NCBI GenBank assembly: GCA_019634715.1
Contig: JAHCAU010000005.1
Span: 158,792-222,791 of the forward strand
Direction of reading: 5' to 3'
DNA: 64,000 nt
Origin: Lysobacter sp.
GTDB taxonomy: Bacteria > Pseudomonadota > Gammaproteobacteria > Xanthomonadales > Xanthomonadaceae
Within the stretch, counting starts at the first letter, position 1. Each line of letters opens with the position of its first letter. Position numbers and translations under genes: made by a program. The notes below the pieces were generated by a model. It saw only the letters and a list, made by a program, of their open reading frames with translations. It was not told the DNA's origin and did no database searches. Below are positions 1 through 9,683 of the stretch, one piece after another.

Positions 1-32
1 TGCAGCCCCCGTGGCCATTGGCTCGCAGCCGA

Positions 33-78
33 TCATCCACAGACTTGCGCATCGGTTGTCCACAGGCGCTGTGGATGA
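33..78. other. Cluster of three DnaA-box-like 9-mers upstream of miaA
   Basis: Positions 33-41 read TCATCCACA, 56-64 read TTGTCCACA, and 70-78 are the reverse complement of TCATCCACA. Each differs by one base from the DnaA box TTATNCACA. The last two also form a hairpin (CCACAG, loop GCG, CTGTGG at 60-74). Apart from this, I see no gene in positions 1-262. This could be a DnaA-titrating or regulatory site, or chance; no AT-rich unwinding element is beside it, so I do not call an origin. Confidence 0.3.
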
Positions 79-262
79 GTGTGCCGGGGATGCCGGCGTG
101 CCGTTGCGAAATCCCGGCCTGCATGGCGGCCGGGGTATGCTGCCGCTCCGCCTCCGGTGGCCGCGAGCGACTCCTCTTGCCGGCGCTGCGATGCCGGCTG
201 CTTGGGGGCCGCCAGAGACTTCGTCGCGGCCAGTGCGACATTCACAGGACCCTTTCGACGCC

Positions 263-1225
263 ATGCCCGCCGACACCCGCCCCATCGCCATCGCCCTGAT
301 GGGTCCGACCGCTTCGGGCAAGACCGCGCTCGCGCTGGACTGGGCGGCGCGCTTCGGCGGCGAGATCGTCAGCGTGGACTCGGCGCTGGTCTATCGCGGG
401 CTGGACATCGGTGCGGCGAAACCCGCGGCCGATGAGCAGGCGAGGGTGCGGCACCACCTGATCGACGTGCGCGATCCCTGGCAGACGTATTCGGCGGCGG
501 ACTTCGCCCGCGATGCCCGCGTGGCGGTCGACGGCATCCTCGCGCGGGGCGCGCTGCCGATCCTGGCCGGCGGCACAGGCCTGTATTTCCGGGCGCTGCT
601 GCAGGGCTTGTCGCCGATGCCCGAGGCCGACCCGACGGTGCGGGCGCAACTGGAGGCAGAGGCCGCCGAGCGTGGTTGGGCCCAATTGCATGCCGAGCTT
701 GGCCGGATCGATCCCGTGGCCGCCGCGCGCATCCACGCGACCGATCCGCAGCGGATCCAGCGCGCGCTGGAGGTCTACCGGCTGAGCGGCCGGAGCCTCA
801 CCGACTGGCAGCGCGAGGCGCGGCCCGCCGCCGAGCGCTTCCCGTGCCGCGTACTGAAGCTGGCGGTCGCGCCGGACGATCGCGCGGTGTTGCACGACCG
901 CATCGCCCGCCGCTTCGATGCCATGCTCGATGGCGGGTTCCTCGACGAAATGCGCCGCCTGCGCGCCCTCCCGCCGTTGCGCGACCATTCCTCGCCACTG
1001 GATCTTCCCGCCATGCGCGCCGTCGGCTACCGCCAGGCCTGGGAGCACCTCGACGGTGCGACCACGGCGACCGAGTTCCGCGACCGCGCCATCTTCGCCA
1101 CTCGCCAGCTCGCCAAGCGCCAGCTGACGTGGCTGCGCGGCGAGCTGGACCTGCGCAGCTTCGATCCGCAGCGGCAGGCCGAAGCGCTTCGTGACGCCGT
1201 GCACGCCTTCGTCGCGACCGCCTGA
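263..1225 (+). CDS. miaA: tRNA dimethylallyltransferase MiaA
   Basis: Transfers a dimethylallyl group to N6 of A37 in tRNAs that read UNN codons; it is a cytoplasmic enzyme. The 320-residue product has the family P-loop GPTASGKT at residues 14-21, an early [12 protein letters not shown] block, the [12 protein letters not shown] block and a C-terminal [15 protein letters not shown] segment, all typical of full-length MiaA. The open frame extends upstream to position 11, but homology starts at the ATG at 263, just before the P-loop, so that start is chosen. It is followed after about 180 bp by hfq on the same strand, the usual gammaproteobacterial order. Confidence 0.95.
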   Translation: MPADTRPIAIALMGPTASGKTALALDWAARFGGEIVSVDSALVYRGLDIGAAKPAADEQARVRHHLIDVRDPWQTYSAADFARDARVAVDGILARGALPILAGGTGLYFRALLQGLSPMPEADPTVRAQLEAEAAERGWAQLHAELGRIDPVAAARIHATDPQRIQRALEVYRLSGRSLTDWQREARPAAERFPCRVLKLAVAPDDRAVLHDRIARRFDAMLDGGFLDEMRRLRALPPLRDHSSPLDLPAMRAVGYRQAWEHLDGATTATEFRDRAIFATRQLAKRQLTWLRGELDLRSFDPQRQAEALRDAVHAFVATA

Positions 1226-1402
1226 TCGCCTGTCCCCATCGGACATCCCGTCCGGCTTCCGGTCGCGGGCGGGTTGTGTAACCATCGGGTGCCCGACCGG
1301 GGAATGCCGCCTCTCACCGGGTGCGGATGGTCGGGGACGAACCACGCAGACCCATCCAGAACGATGACTCTTCCAATAACAAGACCCAAAGTGGGGAACA
1401 CC

Positions 1403-1699
1403 ATGTCCAAAGGGCAATCCTTGCAAGACCCTTTTCTCAACGCCCTCCGCCGCGAACGCGTTCCGGTCTCGATCTACCTGGTCAACGGCATCAAGCTGCA
1501 GGGTACGATCGAATCCTTCGACCAGTTCGTCGTCCTGCTCCGCAATACCGTGAGCCAGATGGTCTACAAGCACGCGATCTCCACCGTCGTGCCCGCGCGC
1601 AATGTCCGCGTCGGTCCCGGTGGCGGCTACGTGCACTCCACCGCCGACCAGGACGACGAGTCGGCCCCGGCCGGCATGCTCGCCACCACCGGCGGCTGA
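1403..1699 (+). CDS. hfq: RNA chaperone Hfq
   Basis: A hexameric Sm-like RNA chaperone that pairs small RNAs with mRNAs. The 98-residue product starts [20 protein letters not shown] and contains the Sm1 region ([19 protein letters not shown]) and the Sm2 signature [10 protein letters not shown]. The C-terminal tail is short and disordered (Gly/Asp/Ser-rich), as in Xanthomonads. An upstream extension to 1274 is open but shows no Hfq similarity, so the ATG at 1403 is used. It lies between miaA and hflX, its conserved position; hflX follows after about 140 bp. Confidence 0.97.
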   Translation: MSKGQSLQDPFLNALRRERVPVSIYLVNGIKLQGTIESFDQFVVLLRNTVSQMVYKHAISTVVPARNVRVGPGGGYVHSTADQDDESAPAGMLATTGG

Positions 1700-1840
1700 T
1701 CCTGTCCCCTGTGCCGTGACTCCGCCGGCCGCCCGCAGCGGCCGGCGGGTCCGACGAGGGGGGGCGGGTACAGGTTCGCGGCACCCGGAAGGCGCCGCAC
1801 GCGTCATACTGTCCGCCCGATCGCCACGGATGCATTCGTT

Positions 1841-3181
1841 TTGTTCGAACGTTCCCGCAAGGGCGAAATCGCCCTGCTGATCCAGACCCATGCCGGCGGC
1901 CCGCCGGAGCCTGACGTCCTGGAAGAATTCGCCGACCTCGCACGCTCCGCCGGTGCGACCGTCGCCGCCCTGCTGCATGCGCGGATCGACCGCCCGAATG
2001 CGGCCACGCTGATCGGCAGCGGCAAGCTGGAAGAGTGCAAGGCCGCGGCCGATGCCACCGGCGCCGACCTCATCCTGGTCAACCACACCCTCAGCCCCGT
2101 GCAGGAGCGCAACCTCGAAAAGGCGCTCGGCCGCCGCGTGGTGGACCGCACCGGCCTGATCCTCGACATCTTCGCCCAGCGTGCCCGCAGCCACGAGGGC
2201 AAGCTGCAGGTCGAGCTGGCCCAGCTCCGGCACATGGCCACGCGCCTGGTCCGCGGCTGGACCCATCTCGAACGCCAGCGCGGCGGCGCCATCGGTCTGC
2301 GCGGCCCCGGCGAAACCCAGCTCGAAACCGACCGCCGCCTGCTGCAGAAGCGGGTCGAACAACTCCAGCGCCGCCTGGAGAAGGTCGAAGTCCAGCACAC
2401 CCAGATGCGTCGTGCCCGCGTCCGCAGCGAACTGCCGCGCGTGGCCCTGGTGGGTTATACCAACGCCGGCAAGTCCACCCTGTTCAACGCGCTGACCGGC
2501 GCCGAAGCCTACGCCGCCGACCAGTTGTTCGCCACGCTCGATCCGACCGTGCGCCGCGTCGCATTGCCCGGCGGCGGCATGGTGCTGGCCGACACCGTCG
2601 GCTTCGTCCGCGACCTGCCGCACGATCTGGTCGCCGCCTTCCGCTCGACGTTGTCGGAAGCACGCGAGGCCGACCTGCTGCTGCATGTGATCGACGCCGC
2701 CGACCCGCACCGCGAGGAGCGTATCGCCCAGGTCGACGAAGTGCTGGCCGAGGTCGGCGCCGGCGACCTGCCGCAACTGCTGGTCTACAACAAGATCGAC
2801 CGCATCGAAGGCGCCGAACCGCGCCACGACCGCGCCATGGCCGAGGACGCCGAACCCCTGGGTCTGGAGGAGACCGCGCGCGAGCGCGTCTGGGTTTCGG
2901 CGCGCGATGGCGTCGGCCTCGATCTGCTGCGCGACGTGCTGGTGGCGCGACTGGGCCTGCAGCGCGTGGTCGGCACCGTGCGCCTGCCGGCCCGCGCCGG
3001 TCGCCTGCGCGCGCGGCTGTACGCGCTGGAGGCGGTGCGCAGCGAAGTCCACGAGGACGACGGCGGCTGGACGCTCGACCTCGACATGGCCCGTCCCGAC
3101 GCCGAAAAACTCGCCGCAGGCCCCGACGGTGACGCGCTCGACGCGCTGTTGCCGCCCGGCGACGACGATGGCGCCTGGTGA
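1841..3181 (+). CDS. hflX: GTPase HflX
   Basis: A ribosome-associated GTPase that splits stalled or heat-damaged 70S ribosomes. The 446-residue product has the HflX N-terminal domain, a central coiled-coil with the RGPGETQLE signature around residue 155, then the G domain: GYTNAGKST (G1, about residues 204-212), DTVGFVRDLP (G3) and NKID (G4). The start is most likely the TTG at 1841, giving MFERSRKGE; the nearby ATG at 1830 is out of frame. It sits between hfq and hflK, as in most gammaproteobacteria. Confidence 0.94.
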   Translation: MFERSRKGEIALLIQTHAGGPPEPDVLEEFADLARSAGATVAALLHARIDRPNAATLIGSGKLEECKAAADATGADLILVNHTLSPVQERNLEKALGRRVVDRTGLILDIFAQRARSHEGKLQVELAQLRHMATRLVRGWTHLERQRGGAIGLRGPGETQLETDRRLLQKRVEQLQRRLEKVEVQHTQMRRARVRSELPRVALVGYTNAGKSTLFNALTGAEAYAADQLFATLDPTVRRVALPGGGMVLADTVGFVRDLPHDLVAAFRSTLSEAREADLLLHVIDAADPHREERIAQVDEVLAEVGAGDLPQLLVYNKIDRIEGAEPRHDRAMAEDAEPLGLEETARERVWVSARDGVGLDLLRDVLVARLGLQRVVGTVRLPARAGRLRARLYALEAVRSEVHEDDGGWTLDLDMARPDAEKLAAGPDGDALDALLPPGDDDGAW

Positions 3182-3265
3182 GCACGGCACCTCGTCGACG
3201 CGGCACCTTGTAAACTCACCCTCCCGCCCGCATTCCTGCGTGGCGAATCTTCAGATGGAGCAGGC

Positions 3266-4402
3266 ATGGCCTGGAACACTCCCGGTAACAACAACGAGTC
3301 CAACTCCGGTGGCGGCAACCGCAACCCGTGGAAGCCCCGCCAGACCGGTCGCGGCGGTGGGGGAGGCGGTGCCTTCGATGAACTGATCGAACGCCTGCGC
3401 GGCTTCGGCGGGGGCGGCGGTGGCGGCAATCCGCTGCGCTGGGCGGCCATCGCGCTCGGCCTGGTCCTGCTGTTCAACTCCTTCGTGCTGGTGGCCGAGC
3501 AGGAACGCGGCGTGGTCCTGCGTTTCGGCGCTTTCCACCGCGTGATGACCCCGGGCCCGAACTTCAAGTTGCCGTGGCCGATCGAATCGGTCACCAAGGT
3601 CAACGCCACCCAGATCAAGACGCACAGCGAGAGTGTCCCGGTGCTGACCAGCGACGAGAACATCGTCCAGGTCGAGATCAACGTGCAGTACCGCATCAGC
3701 GACCCGAAGCTCTACCTCTTCGGCACCCGCCACAGCGAGGAAGTGCTCAAGCAGGCCGTGGTGAGTTCGGTGCGCGAGCAGGTCGGCCGGTCCACGCTCG
3801 ATACCGTCCTCGGTGCCCGCGACGCCTTGTCCGTTGCCGCGCGGCAGAGCGTCGACAAGTCGCTCAAGGCCTACCGTACCGGCCTGACCCTGACCGAACT
3901 GAACCTGCCGAATGCGCGTCCGCCCGAAGCGGTGAAGCCTGCGTTCGACGACGTGAACTCGGCCCAGCAGGACAAGGACCGCCTGATCAGCGAAGCCCGC
4001 GCCTACGCCGCCAAGATCGTGCCCGAAGCCCGCGGCCAGGCCGCCCGCATCCGCACCGTGTCGGAGGGTTACAAGACCGCCGAGATCGCCCGCGCCACCG
4101 GTGACGCGACCCGCTTCACCCAGCTCGTCCAGCAGTACCGCGGCGCACCCGAAGTCACCCGCAAGCGCCTGTGGCTGGAGACCGTGCAGTCCGTGCTGAG
4201 CCAGAACCGCAAGATCGTCGGCGGCGACAGCCGCCAGCTGCTCTACCTGCCGGTACCGCCGGCACGTGGCGGCTCCGGCACCTCGCAGATGCAGGCTCTG
4301 CCGCCCGAACTGATCGCGCCGACCGTGACCAGCACCCCCGACGACAACCCGCAGACGCTACGCCGGCCCCGCAGCCAGGGCCGCGATGGAGGCAGCCGAT
4401 GA
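3266..4402 (+). CDS. hflK: FtsH protease modulator HflK
   Basis: An SPFH-domain membrane protein that with HflC forms a large cage around FtsH and tunes its proteolysis. The 378-residue product has a Gly-rich cytoplasmic N-terminus (two poly-Gly runs in residues 29-54), one transmembrane helix near residues 57-77, the SPFH domain starting EQERGVVLRFG, a coiled-coil, and a Pro-rich tail. Its TGA stop overlaps the start of hflC in an ATGA, which points to translational coupling. It is 84 bp after hflX. Confidence 0.95.
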   Translation: MAWNTPGNNNESNSGGGNRNPWKPRQTGRGGGGGGAFDELIERLRGFGGGGGGGNPLRWAAIALGLVLLFNSFVLVAEQERGVVLRFGAFHRVMTPGPNFKLPWPIESVTKVNATQIKTHSESVPVLTSDENIVQVEINVQYRISDPKLYLFGTRHSEEVLKQAVVSSVREQVGRSTLDTVLGARDALSVAARQSVDKSLKAYRTGLTLTELNLPNARPPEAVKPAFDDVNSAQQDKDRLISEARAYAAKIVPEARGQAARIRTVSEGYKTAEIARATGDATRFTQLVQQYRGAPEVTRKRLWLETVQSVLSQNRKIVGGDSRQLLYLPVPPARGGSGTSQMQALPPELIAPTVTSTPDDNPQTLRRPRSQGRDGGSR

Positions 4403-5262
4403 GACCGTCCCTCTGGATTCCCGTGGTGTTCGTGGTGCTCTTCGGCCTGCTCGGCTCGGTCTACATCGTCCGCGAAGGCCACACCGCCATCGTCCTGAAC
4501 CTCGGCAAGGTCGTGCGCAGCGACATCAAGCCGGGTCTGCACTTCAAGTGGCCACTGGTCGAAACCGCGCGCGTGTTCGACGCGCGCCCGCAGGTGCTGC
4601 CGGCCGATCCCGAGCGCTATCTCACCTCCGAGCGCAAGGACGTGACCGTCGATTTCTTCGCCATCTGGCAGATCCGCGACGCCCGTGCCTTCTACCGCGC
4701 CACCGCCGGCGACGAGCGCGCCGTCATCGACCGCCTCGACCCGATCATCAAGGACGCCGTGCGCAACGAGATCAACGCCCGCACCCTGTCGCAGGTGGTG
4801 TCCGGCGAGCGCGGCAAGATCGCCGGCAGCCAGCTCGACATCATCAACAAGGGCGCCGAAACCCTGGGCGTTCGCATCGTCGACCTGCGGATCAAGCAGA
4901 TCGAGCTGCCCACCGACAGCAAGGTCATCGAGGACGTCTACAACCGCATGCGCGCCCAGCGTCGCCAGGTCGCCAGCAAGCTGCGAGCCGAAGGCGAGGA
5001 GCAGGCCAACACCATCCGCGCCCAGGCCGACCGGGACCAGGCCGTGATCCTGGCCGAAGCCGAGCGCGATGCGCAGAAGCTTCGCGGTGAAGGCGATGCC
5101 GAATCCGCGCGCATCTACGGCCTCGCCGCCAACGCCGATCCCGGCTTCTTCGCCTTCCAGCGCAGCCTCGAGGCCTACCGCGAATCGTTCAAGGACGGCG
5201 ATGCCGTGATCGTCCTCGACAAGGACGATCCGTTCCTGCAGTACATGCGCAGCGATCGCTGA
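4399..5262 (+). CDS. hflC: FtsH protease modulator HflC
   Basis: The partner of HflK in the inner-membrane SPFH complex that modulates FtsH. The 287-residue product opens with a membrane helix at residues 5-22, followed by the REGHTAIVLNLGKV start of the SPFH domain and a long charged helix (RMRAQRRQVASKLRAEGEE). The ATG at 4399 overlaps the hflK stop by four bases and is chosen over longer upstream extensions. DUF2065 follows 18 bp downstream, so hflX-hflK-hflC-DUF2065 is probably one transcript. Confidence 0.95.
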   Translation: MRPSLWIPVVFVVLFGLLGSVYIVREGHTAIVLNLGKVVRSDIKPGLHFKWPLVETARVFDARPQVLPADPERYLTSERKDVTVDFFAIWQIRDARAFYRATAGDERAVIDRLDPIIKDAVRNEINARTLSQVVSGERGKIAGSQLDIINKGAETLGVRIVDLRIKQIELPTDSKVIEDVYNRMRAQRRQVASKLRAEGEEQANTIRAQADRDQAVILAEAERDAQKLRGEGDAESARIYGLAANADPGFFAFQRSLEAYRESFKDGDAVIVLDKDDPFLQYMRSDR

Positions 5263-5280
5263 TCCGATCGGGCTTCGCCG

Positions 5281-5466
5281 ATGACCGACCTCTGGGCCGC
5301 CCTCGCGCTGGTCGCCGTGCTCGAAGGCCTGGTGCTGTTCGCCTTCCCGGGCGTCTGGCGACGCACCGCCGAACAATTGCTGTCCACCCCGGTGGGGCGG
5401 CTGCGGACGATCGGCGGGATCGTGATGGCCGTCGGTCTGGCGGCGCTGTATTTCGTCCGGGCTTGA
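5281..5466 (+). CDS. DUF2065 (YjeT-like) small inner-membrane protein
   Basis: A 61-residue protein made almost entirely of two membrane helices (about residues 5-25 and 42-58) joined by a basic loop (WRRTAEQLLSTPVGRLRTIGG). It matches the YjeT/DUF2065 family, which is found directly after hflC and before purA in many proteobacteria. The function is unknown; the constant position suggests a link to the HflKC-FtsH complex (inference). A strong terminator follows at 5587. Confidence 0.88.
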   Translation: MTDLWAALALVAVLEGLVLFAFPGVWRRTAEQLLSTPVGRLRTIGGIVMAVGLAALYFVRA

Positions 5467-5586
5467 GCGGCGTCCCGACCTCCGGGCAGGGGCATGGAGT
5501 CCCGCATGCCGATGACCGGTCATGCTGCGATGCAAAAAATCATGAGGAAAGGGTGGCCGCGCGCCCCCGAAACCCGGATAATGCAC

Positions 5587-5622
5587 AAAAGCCGGATGGG
5601 GCCTCGCCCCTCCGGCTTTTTC
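5587..5622 (+). terminator. Rho-independent terminator of the hfl operon
   Basis: AAAAGCCGGA at 5587-5596 pairs with TCCGGCTTTT at 5611-5620, and the inner GGGG/CCCC extends the stem over a short loop. The stem ends in a T tract. It lies 120 bp after DUF2065 and separates the hfl genes from purA. Confidence 0.85.
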
Positions 5623-5667
5623 CGTGTCGGCGGGCATCGCGTCCGCCGGCATCCAGCCCATCGCCGC

Positions 5668-5737
5668 AGCCCGGGTAAGCGAAGCGCACCCGGGATGAAT
5701 GGCGGTCAGCCCCGGGTGCGCTTCGCTTACCCGGGCT
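5668..5737. repeat. Perfect 27-bp intergenic inverted repeat
   Basis: Positions 5668-5694 and 5711-5737 are exact reverse complements of 27 bases (core CCCGGGTAAGCGAAGCGC), with a 16-base loop. From memory, this kind of palindrome recurs between genes in Xanthomonadaceae and resembles REP-type dispersed elements. Only one full copy is visible in this window. It could act as a transcript stabiliser or late terminator. Confidence 0.75.
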
Positions 5738-5763
5738 ATGAATCACGAATTCCGGAGTCAGAA

Positions 5764-5805
5764 ATGGGTCAGTCGGTTGTGGTGTTGGGCGCCCAGTGGG
5801 GGTGA
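5764..5805 (+). other. Duplicated 5-prime end of purA: 13-codon leader ORF or relic
   Basis: Reads ATG then [13 protein letters not shown] then TGA. The first 13 residues are identical to those of PurA, which starts 148 bp downstream. The DNA differs at four positions (5775, 5778, 5781 and the last G), all at third codon positions and all synonymous. The similarity extends upstream into the ribosome-binding site: GAATT then GGAG precedes both ATGs. It is either the relic of a purA copy or a translated leader peptide. No other gene is visible in 5467-5911. Confidence 0.7.
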
Positions 5806-5889
5806 GAACGAGCGTTTGCGCGCCATTGGCGCGCGCTCGTTCGAACGCCCTGCGCATCAGCGCAGGGCCGGGTCGCCCCCGTCGGGCGA
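5806..5889. promoter_or_regulatory. Three consecutive hairpins in the purA leader
   Basis: Hairpin 1: GAACGAGCG (5806-5814) with CGCTCGTTC (5834-5842), plus inner GCGCC/GGCGC. Hairpin 2: CCCTGCGC (5848-5855) with GCGCAGGG (5860-5867). Hairpin 3: TCGCCC (5873-5878) with GGGCGA (5884-5889). They fill the gap between the duplicated purA start and the real purA ribosome-binding site (GGAG at 5901). The layout of a short ORF followed by hairpins and then the gene resembles an attenuation leader, but no T tract is present. Confidence 0.5.
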
Positions 5890-5896
5890 AAGTTGA

Positions 5897-7204
<1,308 letters not shown>

Positions 7205-7235
7205 TCGCTGGCTGTTCTTTGCACCTCAGTCCCGG

Positions 7236-7262
7236 AAGCCCCGCCTCGCGCGGGGCTTTTCT
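7236..7262 (+). terminator. Rho-independent terminator of purA
   Basis: AAGCCCCGC at 7236-7244 pairs with GCGGGGCTT at 7250-7258 around a short CTCGC loop, followed by a TTTTCTTT tract. It lies 32 bp after the purA stop and immediately next to the end of the convergent doc gene, so it may serve both strands. Confidence 0.88.
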
Positions 7263-7263
7263 T

Positions 7264-7722
7264 TCATCCCGTCTTGCCTGCGGTACACGGCTTGCGAACT
7301 GGGTATCCGGCGCGCGGTTCACTGACGCGATGTCCGGGGGCGAGCGTGATGTGCCTGCGCAGCCATGCGGCGAAATCGTCTTCGGAGAGGCTGCCTTCGG
7401 CAAGTGCAATGTAGACCGGATAGAGCGCCAGATCGTCCGCCACCAGATTCCCATCGTTGAGGCGGATAAAGGTTTCACAGCAGACCGCAGCCGTACGCTT
7501 GTTGCCGTCGACGAAGGGATGGTTGCGTGCGAGTCCATAGGCCAGACTGGCGGCAAGCGCGGCGAGATCGGGCGGCGGTTCGCCATAGGTGAACAATTGC
7601 TGCGGCCGGGCGAGGGCGGAGTCCAGCAGTGCCTCGTCGCGTATTCCGGTGCCGCCACCATGTTCGGCGAGCTGGCGTTCGTGGATGGCCACCGTCAGTG
7701 CCCTGCTGATCCAGATGATCAT
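7264..7722 (-). CDS. Death-on-curing (Doc/Fic) family toxin
   Basis: Doc toxins are Fic-fold kinases that inactivate EF-Tu by phosphorylation. The 152-residue product carries the signature HPFVDGNKR at residues 68-76, matching H-x-F-x-(D/E)-GN-K-R, plus the family start ISRALTVAIHERQLAEHGG and the late LALYPVYIALAEGSLSEDDFAAWL. The 5-prime end lies 9 bp after the stop of an AbrB/MazE-like gene, giving a standard antitoxin-toxin pair. The C-terminal tail beyond residue 130 is longer than usual for Doc. Substrate specificity cannot be read from the sequence. Confidence 0.9.
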   Translation of the reverse strand: MIIWISRALTVAIHERQLAEHGGGTGIRDEALLDSALARPQQLFTYGEPPPDLAALAASLAYGLARNHPFVDGNKRTAAVCCETFIRLNDGNLVADDLALYPVYIALAEGSLSEDDFAAWLRRHITLAPGHRVSEPRAGYPVRKPCTAGKTG

Positions 7723-7731
7723 GGTGTCTTC

Positions 7732-7953
7732 TCACTTCGCCAGCTTGTGCAGCAGGTTGCGGCGTTCGCGCATCACCTGCTCGGCCACTTCCATCTGCGC
7801 GGCGAGTTCGGGGTCGTAGGTGGTGAGGCGGATGCCGTCCGGCGTTTCCAGTGCATAGAGTTCGTCGCCCTTTTCCAGACGCAGGCGGGCCAGCAGTTCC
7901 TTGGGCAGGATCACGCCGGCCGAATTGCCGACGGTGGTGATCTTGAGTTTCAT
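7732..7953 (-). CDS. AbrB/MazE-type antitoxin of the Doc pair
   Basis: A 73-residue protein with an N-terminal swapped-hairpin DNA-binding domain (MKLKITTVGNSAGVILPKEL) and a charged C-terminal helix (MEVAEQVMRERRNLLHKLAK) suited to wrap a toxin. Such antitoxins bind and neutralise the partner and repress their own operon. The ATG at 7953 is used; longer frames upstream run through the promoter region. A palindrome at 7972-7990 is a likely operator. Confidence 0.88.
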   Translation of the reverse strand: MKLKITTVGNSAGVILPKELLARLRLEKGDELYALETPDGIRLTTYDPELAAQMEVAEQVMRERRNLLHKLAK

Positions 7954-7971
7954 CGCGGTGCTCCGAGCTTG

Positions 7972-7990
7972 GTTATAACGAATGTTATAC
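7972..7990. promoter_or_regulatory. Operator/promoter candidate of the Doc toxin-antitoxin operon
   Basis: GTTATAACGAATGTTATAC contains ATAAC and GTTAT arms separated by four bases (7975-7979 and 7984-7988), in an AT-rich island within GC-rich DNA. It lies 19-37 bp upstream of the antitoxin ATG, and on the minus strand supplies a TATAAC that could be the -10 box. This fits the autoregulation known for AbrB-type antitoxins. Confidence 0.55.
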
Positions 7991-8080
7991 GCTGTGCATG
8001 GAGGGGTGCAAGATGTCCGCTCGGTCGGCGGCTGGGGGCATCGCGTTACCCTGCGCATGCCCTTCGCCTCGACGCCCGCC

Positions 8081-8722
8081 ATGCCGATCAAACCCCATTC
8101 CCCCAGTTGCGACCGCAACCAGGATCCGATCCTCGATATGCTGCGCGTGCACTTCGCCGACCGCCGGCACGCGCTGGAGATCGGCAGCGGCACCGGCCAG
8201 CATGCGGTCCATTTCGCGGCGGCGATGCCGTGGCTGACCTGGCAGTGTTCGGATGCCGAGGCGTATCTGCCCGGCATCGGGATGTGGCTGGACGAGGCGC
8301 GGCTGCCGAACACGCCCGCGCCTTTCCCCTTGCAGGCAATGGCCGTCCCGGCCGCGCATTTCGCGCCGCAGCCCGTGCCGATGCCAGCCGGCGGCTATGA
8401 CGCGGTGTTCAGCGCCAACACCCTGCACATCATGGGCTGGCCGGAGGTCGAGGCGCTGTTCGCATCGCTGCCGACGCTGCTGGCGGACGATGCGACGGTG
8501 GCGGCGTACGGGCCGTTCAATATCGATGGTGCGTTCACCAGCGACAGCAATCGGCAGTTCGACGACTGGCTGAAGGCACGCGACCCGCGCTCGGGCATCC
8601 GCGATCTCGAAGCGGTCAGCGCGCTCGCCGAAGGCATCGGCCTCCAACGGATTGCCGACGTGGCGATGCCCGCGAACAACCGGATGCTGGTGTGGCGGCG
8701 TGGCACAATCGAAGCGATCTGA
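8081..8722 (+). CDS. DUF938 SAM-dependent methyltransferase-like protein
   Basis: A 213-residue Rossmann-fold methyltransferase of the DUF938 group, whose substrate is unknown. Motif I is EIGSGTGQHAVHFA at residues 33-46, and the family features SCDRNQDPIL near the start, FSANTLHIMGWPEVEALF in the middle and the late NNRMLVWRR are all present. The ATG at 8081 puts the family N-terminus (MPIKPHSPSCDRNQ) at residue 1; an in-frame ATG at 8057 is possible. It is divergent from the toxin-antitoxin pair and lies 16 bp before the next gene, with which it may be cotranscribed. Confidence 0.88.
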   Translation: MPIKPHSPSCDRNQDPILDMLRVHFADRRHALEIGSGTGQHAVHFAAAMPWLTWQCSDAEAYLPGIGMWLDEARLPNTPAPFPLQAMAVPAAHFAPQPVPMPAGGYDAVFSANTLHIMGWPEVEALFASLPTLLADDATVAAYGPFNIDGAFTSDSNRQFDDWLKARDPRSGIRDLEAVSALAEGIGLQRIADVAMPANNRMLVWRRGTIEAI

Positions 8723-8738
8723 ACCACGGAGCGATGCG

Positions 8739-9482
8739 ATGCGTGCGATGAACCTGATCCTGTGCGCGGCCTGTGTGTTGCCCGCTGCCGCGACGGCGCA
8801 GGATGATGCGTCGGCGTATCCCGAAGTGATCTATCCACGCCTGCCGGCCCATGGCGCGACGGTCGCGGATTTCGTGCCTCGCGGCTGGCGTATCGAGTTC
8901 CAGCCGAAGGGCGACCTCGACAAGGACGGGCGCGACGACGTGGTCCTGGTGCTGCGCATGGATGACCCCGCCAACATCGTCGAGAACGAAGGCCTGGGCG
9001 CCAGCGAGTTCGATACCAATCCGCGCCTGCTGGCGGTGTTGTTCGCCGGAGAGGCCGGCTACCGGCTCGCGGTGCAGGACCATGCCCTGATCCCCCGCCC
9101 GGACAGCCCGGTGATGGCCGATTACCTGGAGGGCGGCGATGCCGTCGCGGTACGGCGGGGTGCGTTCATCGTGCGCCTGCACAGTTGGGCCAGTGCCGGC
9201 TCCTGGTCGATGGGCAATACCACGTTCACTTTCCGCCACCAGGACGGCTGCTTCCGCCTGATCGGCTACGACACCATGAGCGTGCACCGGGGCAGCGGCG
9301 AGATGCGGGAAAGCAGCCTCAACTTCCCGGCCGGAAAGGCGGTCTTCAAGCACGGCAGCATCGAGTCCGATGCCCTGCAGACGAAAGCCCGGACCATCCC
9401 CCGGCGCGCCATGCCCTGCCTGCAGGACATCGGCAGCGGATTCGAATACGACCCCGGGGTGGAATCGCCGTTCGGCGGCTGA
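8739..9482 (+). CDS. Exported protein with an FG-GAP-like Asp-rich motif
   Basis: A 247-residue protein of unknown function. Residues 1-20 are a signal peptide ending AAATA before QDD. Residues 58-72 (GDLDKDGRDDVVLVL) match the Asp-rich calcium-binding turn seen in FG-GAP and dockerin-like repeats. Two cysteines occur in the second half (near DGCFRLIGY and AMPCLQDI). It is probably periplasmic. It starts at the ATG at 8739; an ATG at 8734 is out of frame. It lies 16 bp after the DUF938 gene. Confidence 0.7.
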   Translation: MRAMNLILCAACVLPAAATAQDDASAYPEVIYPRLPAHGATVADFVPRGWRIEFQPKGDLDKDGRDDVVLVLRMDDPANIVENEGLGASEFDTNPRLLAVLFAGEAGYRLAVQDHALIPRPDSPVMADYLEGGDAVAVRRGAFIVRLHSWASAGSWSMGNTTFTFRHQDGCFRLIGYDTMSVHRGSGEMRESSLNFPAGKAVFKHGSIESDALQTKARTIPRRAMPCLQDIGSGFEYDPGVESPFGG

Positions 9483-9683
9483 GGTCCGCACCCGTTGCGG
9501 GCCGTTGCCGGGACGTTTTCGGGGGGAAGCGCGGGCGTTATCCCGGATTCGCCGCCCCGGCCGCGAGTGCCGCGACTAGATTGTATGCACGCCACCGGGA
9601 CAGGTGGCGATACGGGCGACGGCCGCTGCCCGTCCATTGCGATTCATCCGCACTTGTGTGCATCCAATCGGGAGAGAGTCTTC

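Noticed and set aside
33..78. A replication origin at the DnaA-like boxes
   Set aside because: There is no AT-rich unwinding region, and no dnaA, dnaN or gyrB nearby.
242..3190. A very long open frame (982 codons) on the minus strand opposite miaA, hfq and hflX
   Set aside because: It is an antisense shadow caused by high GC at third codon positions; it crosses three clearly identified genes and has no recognisable domain.
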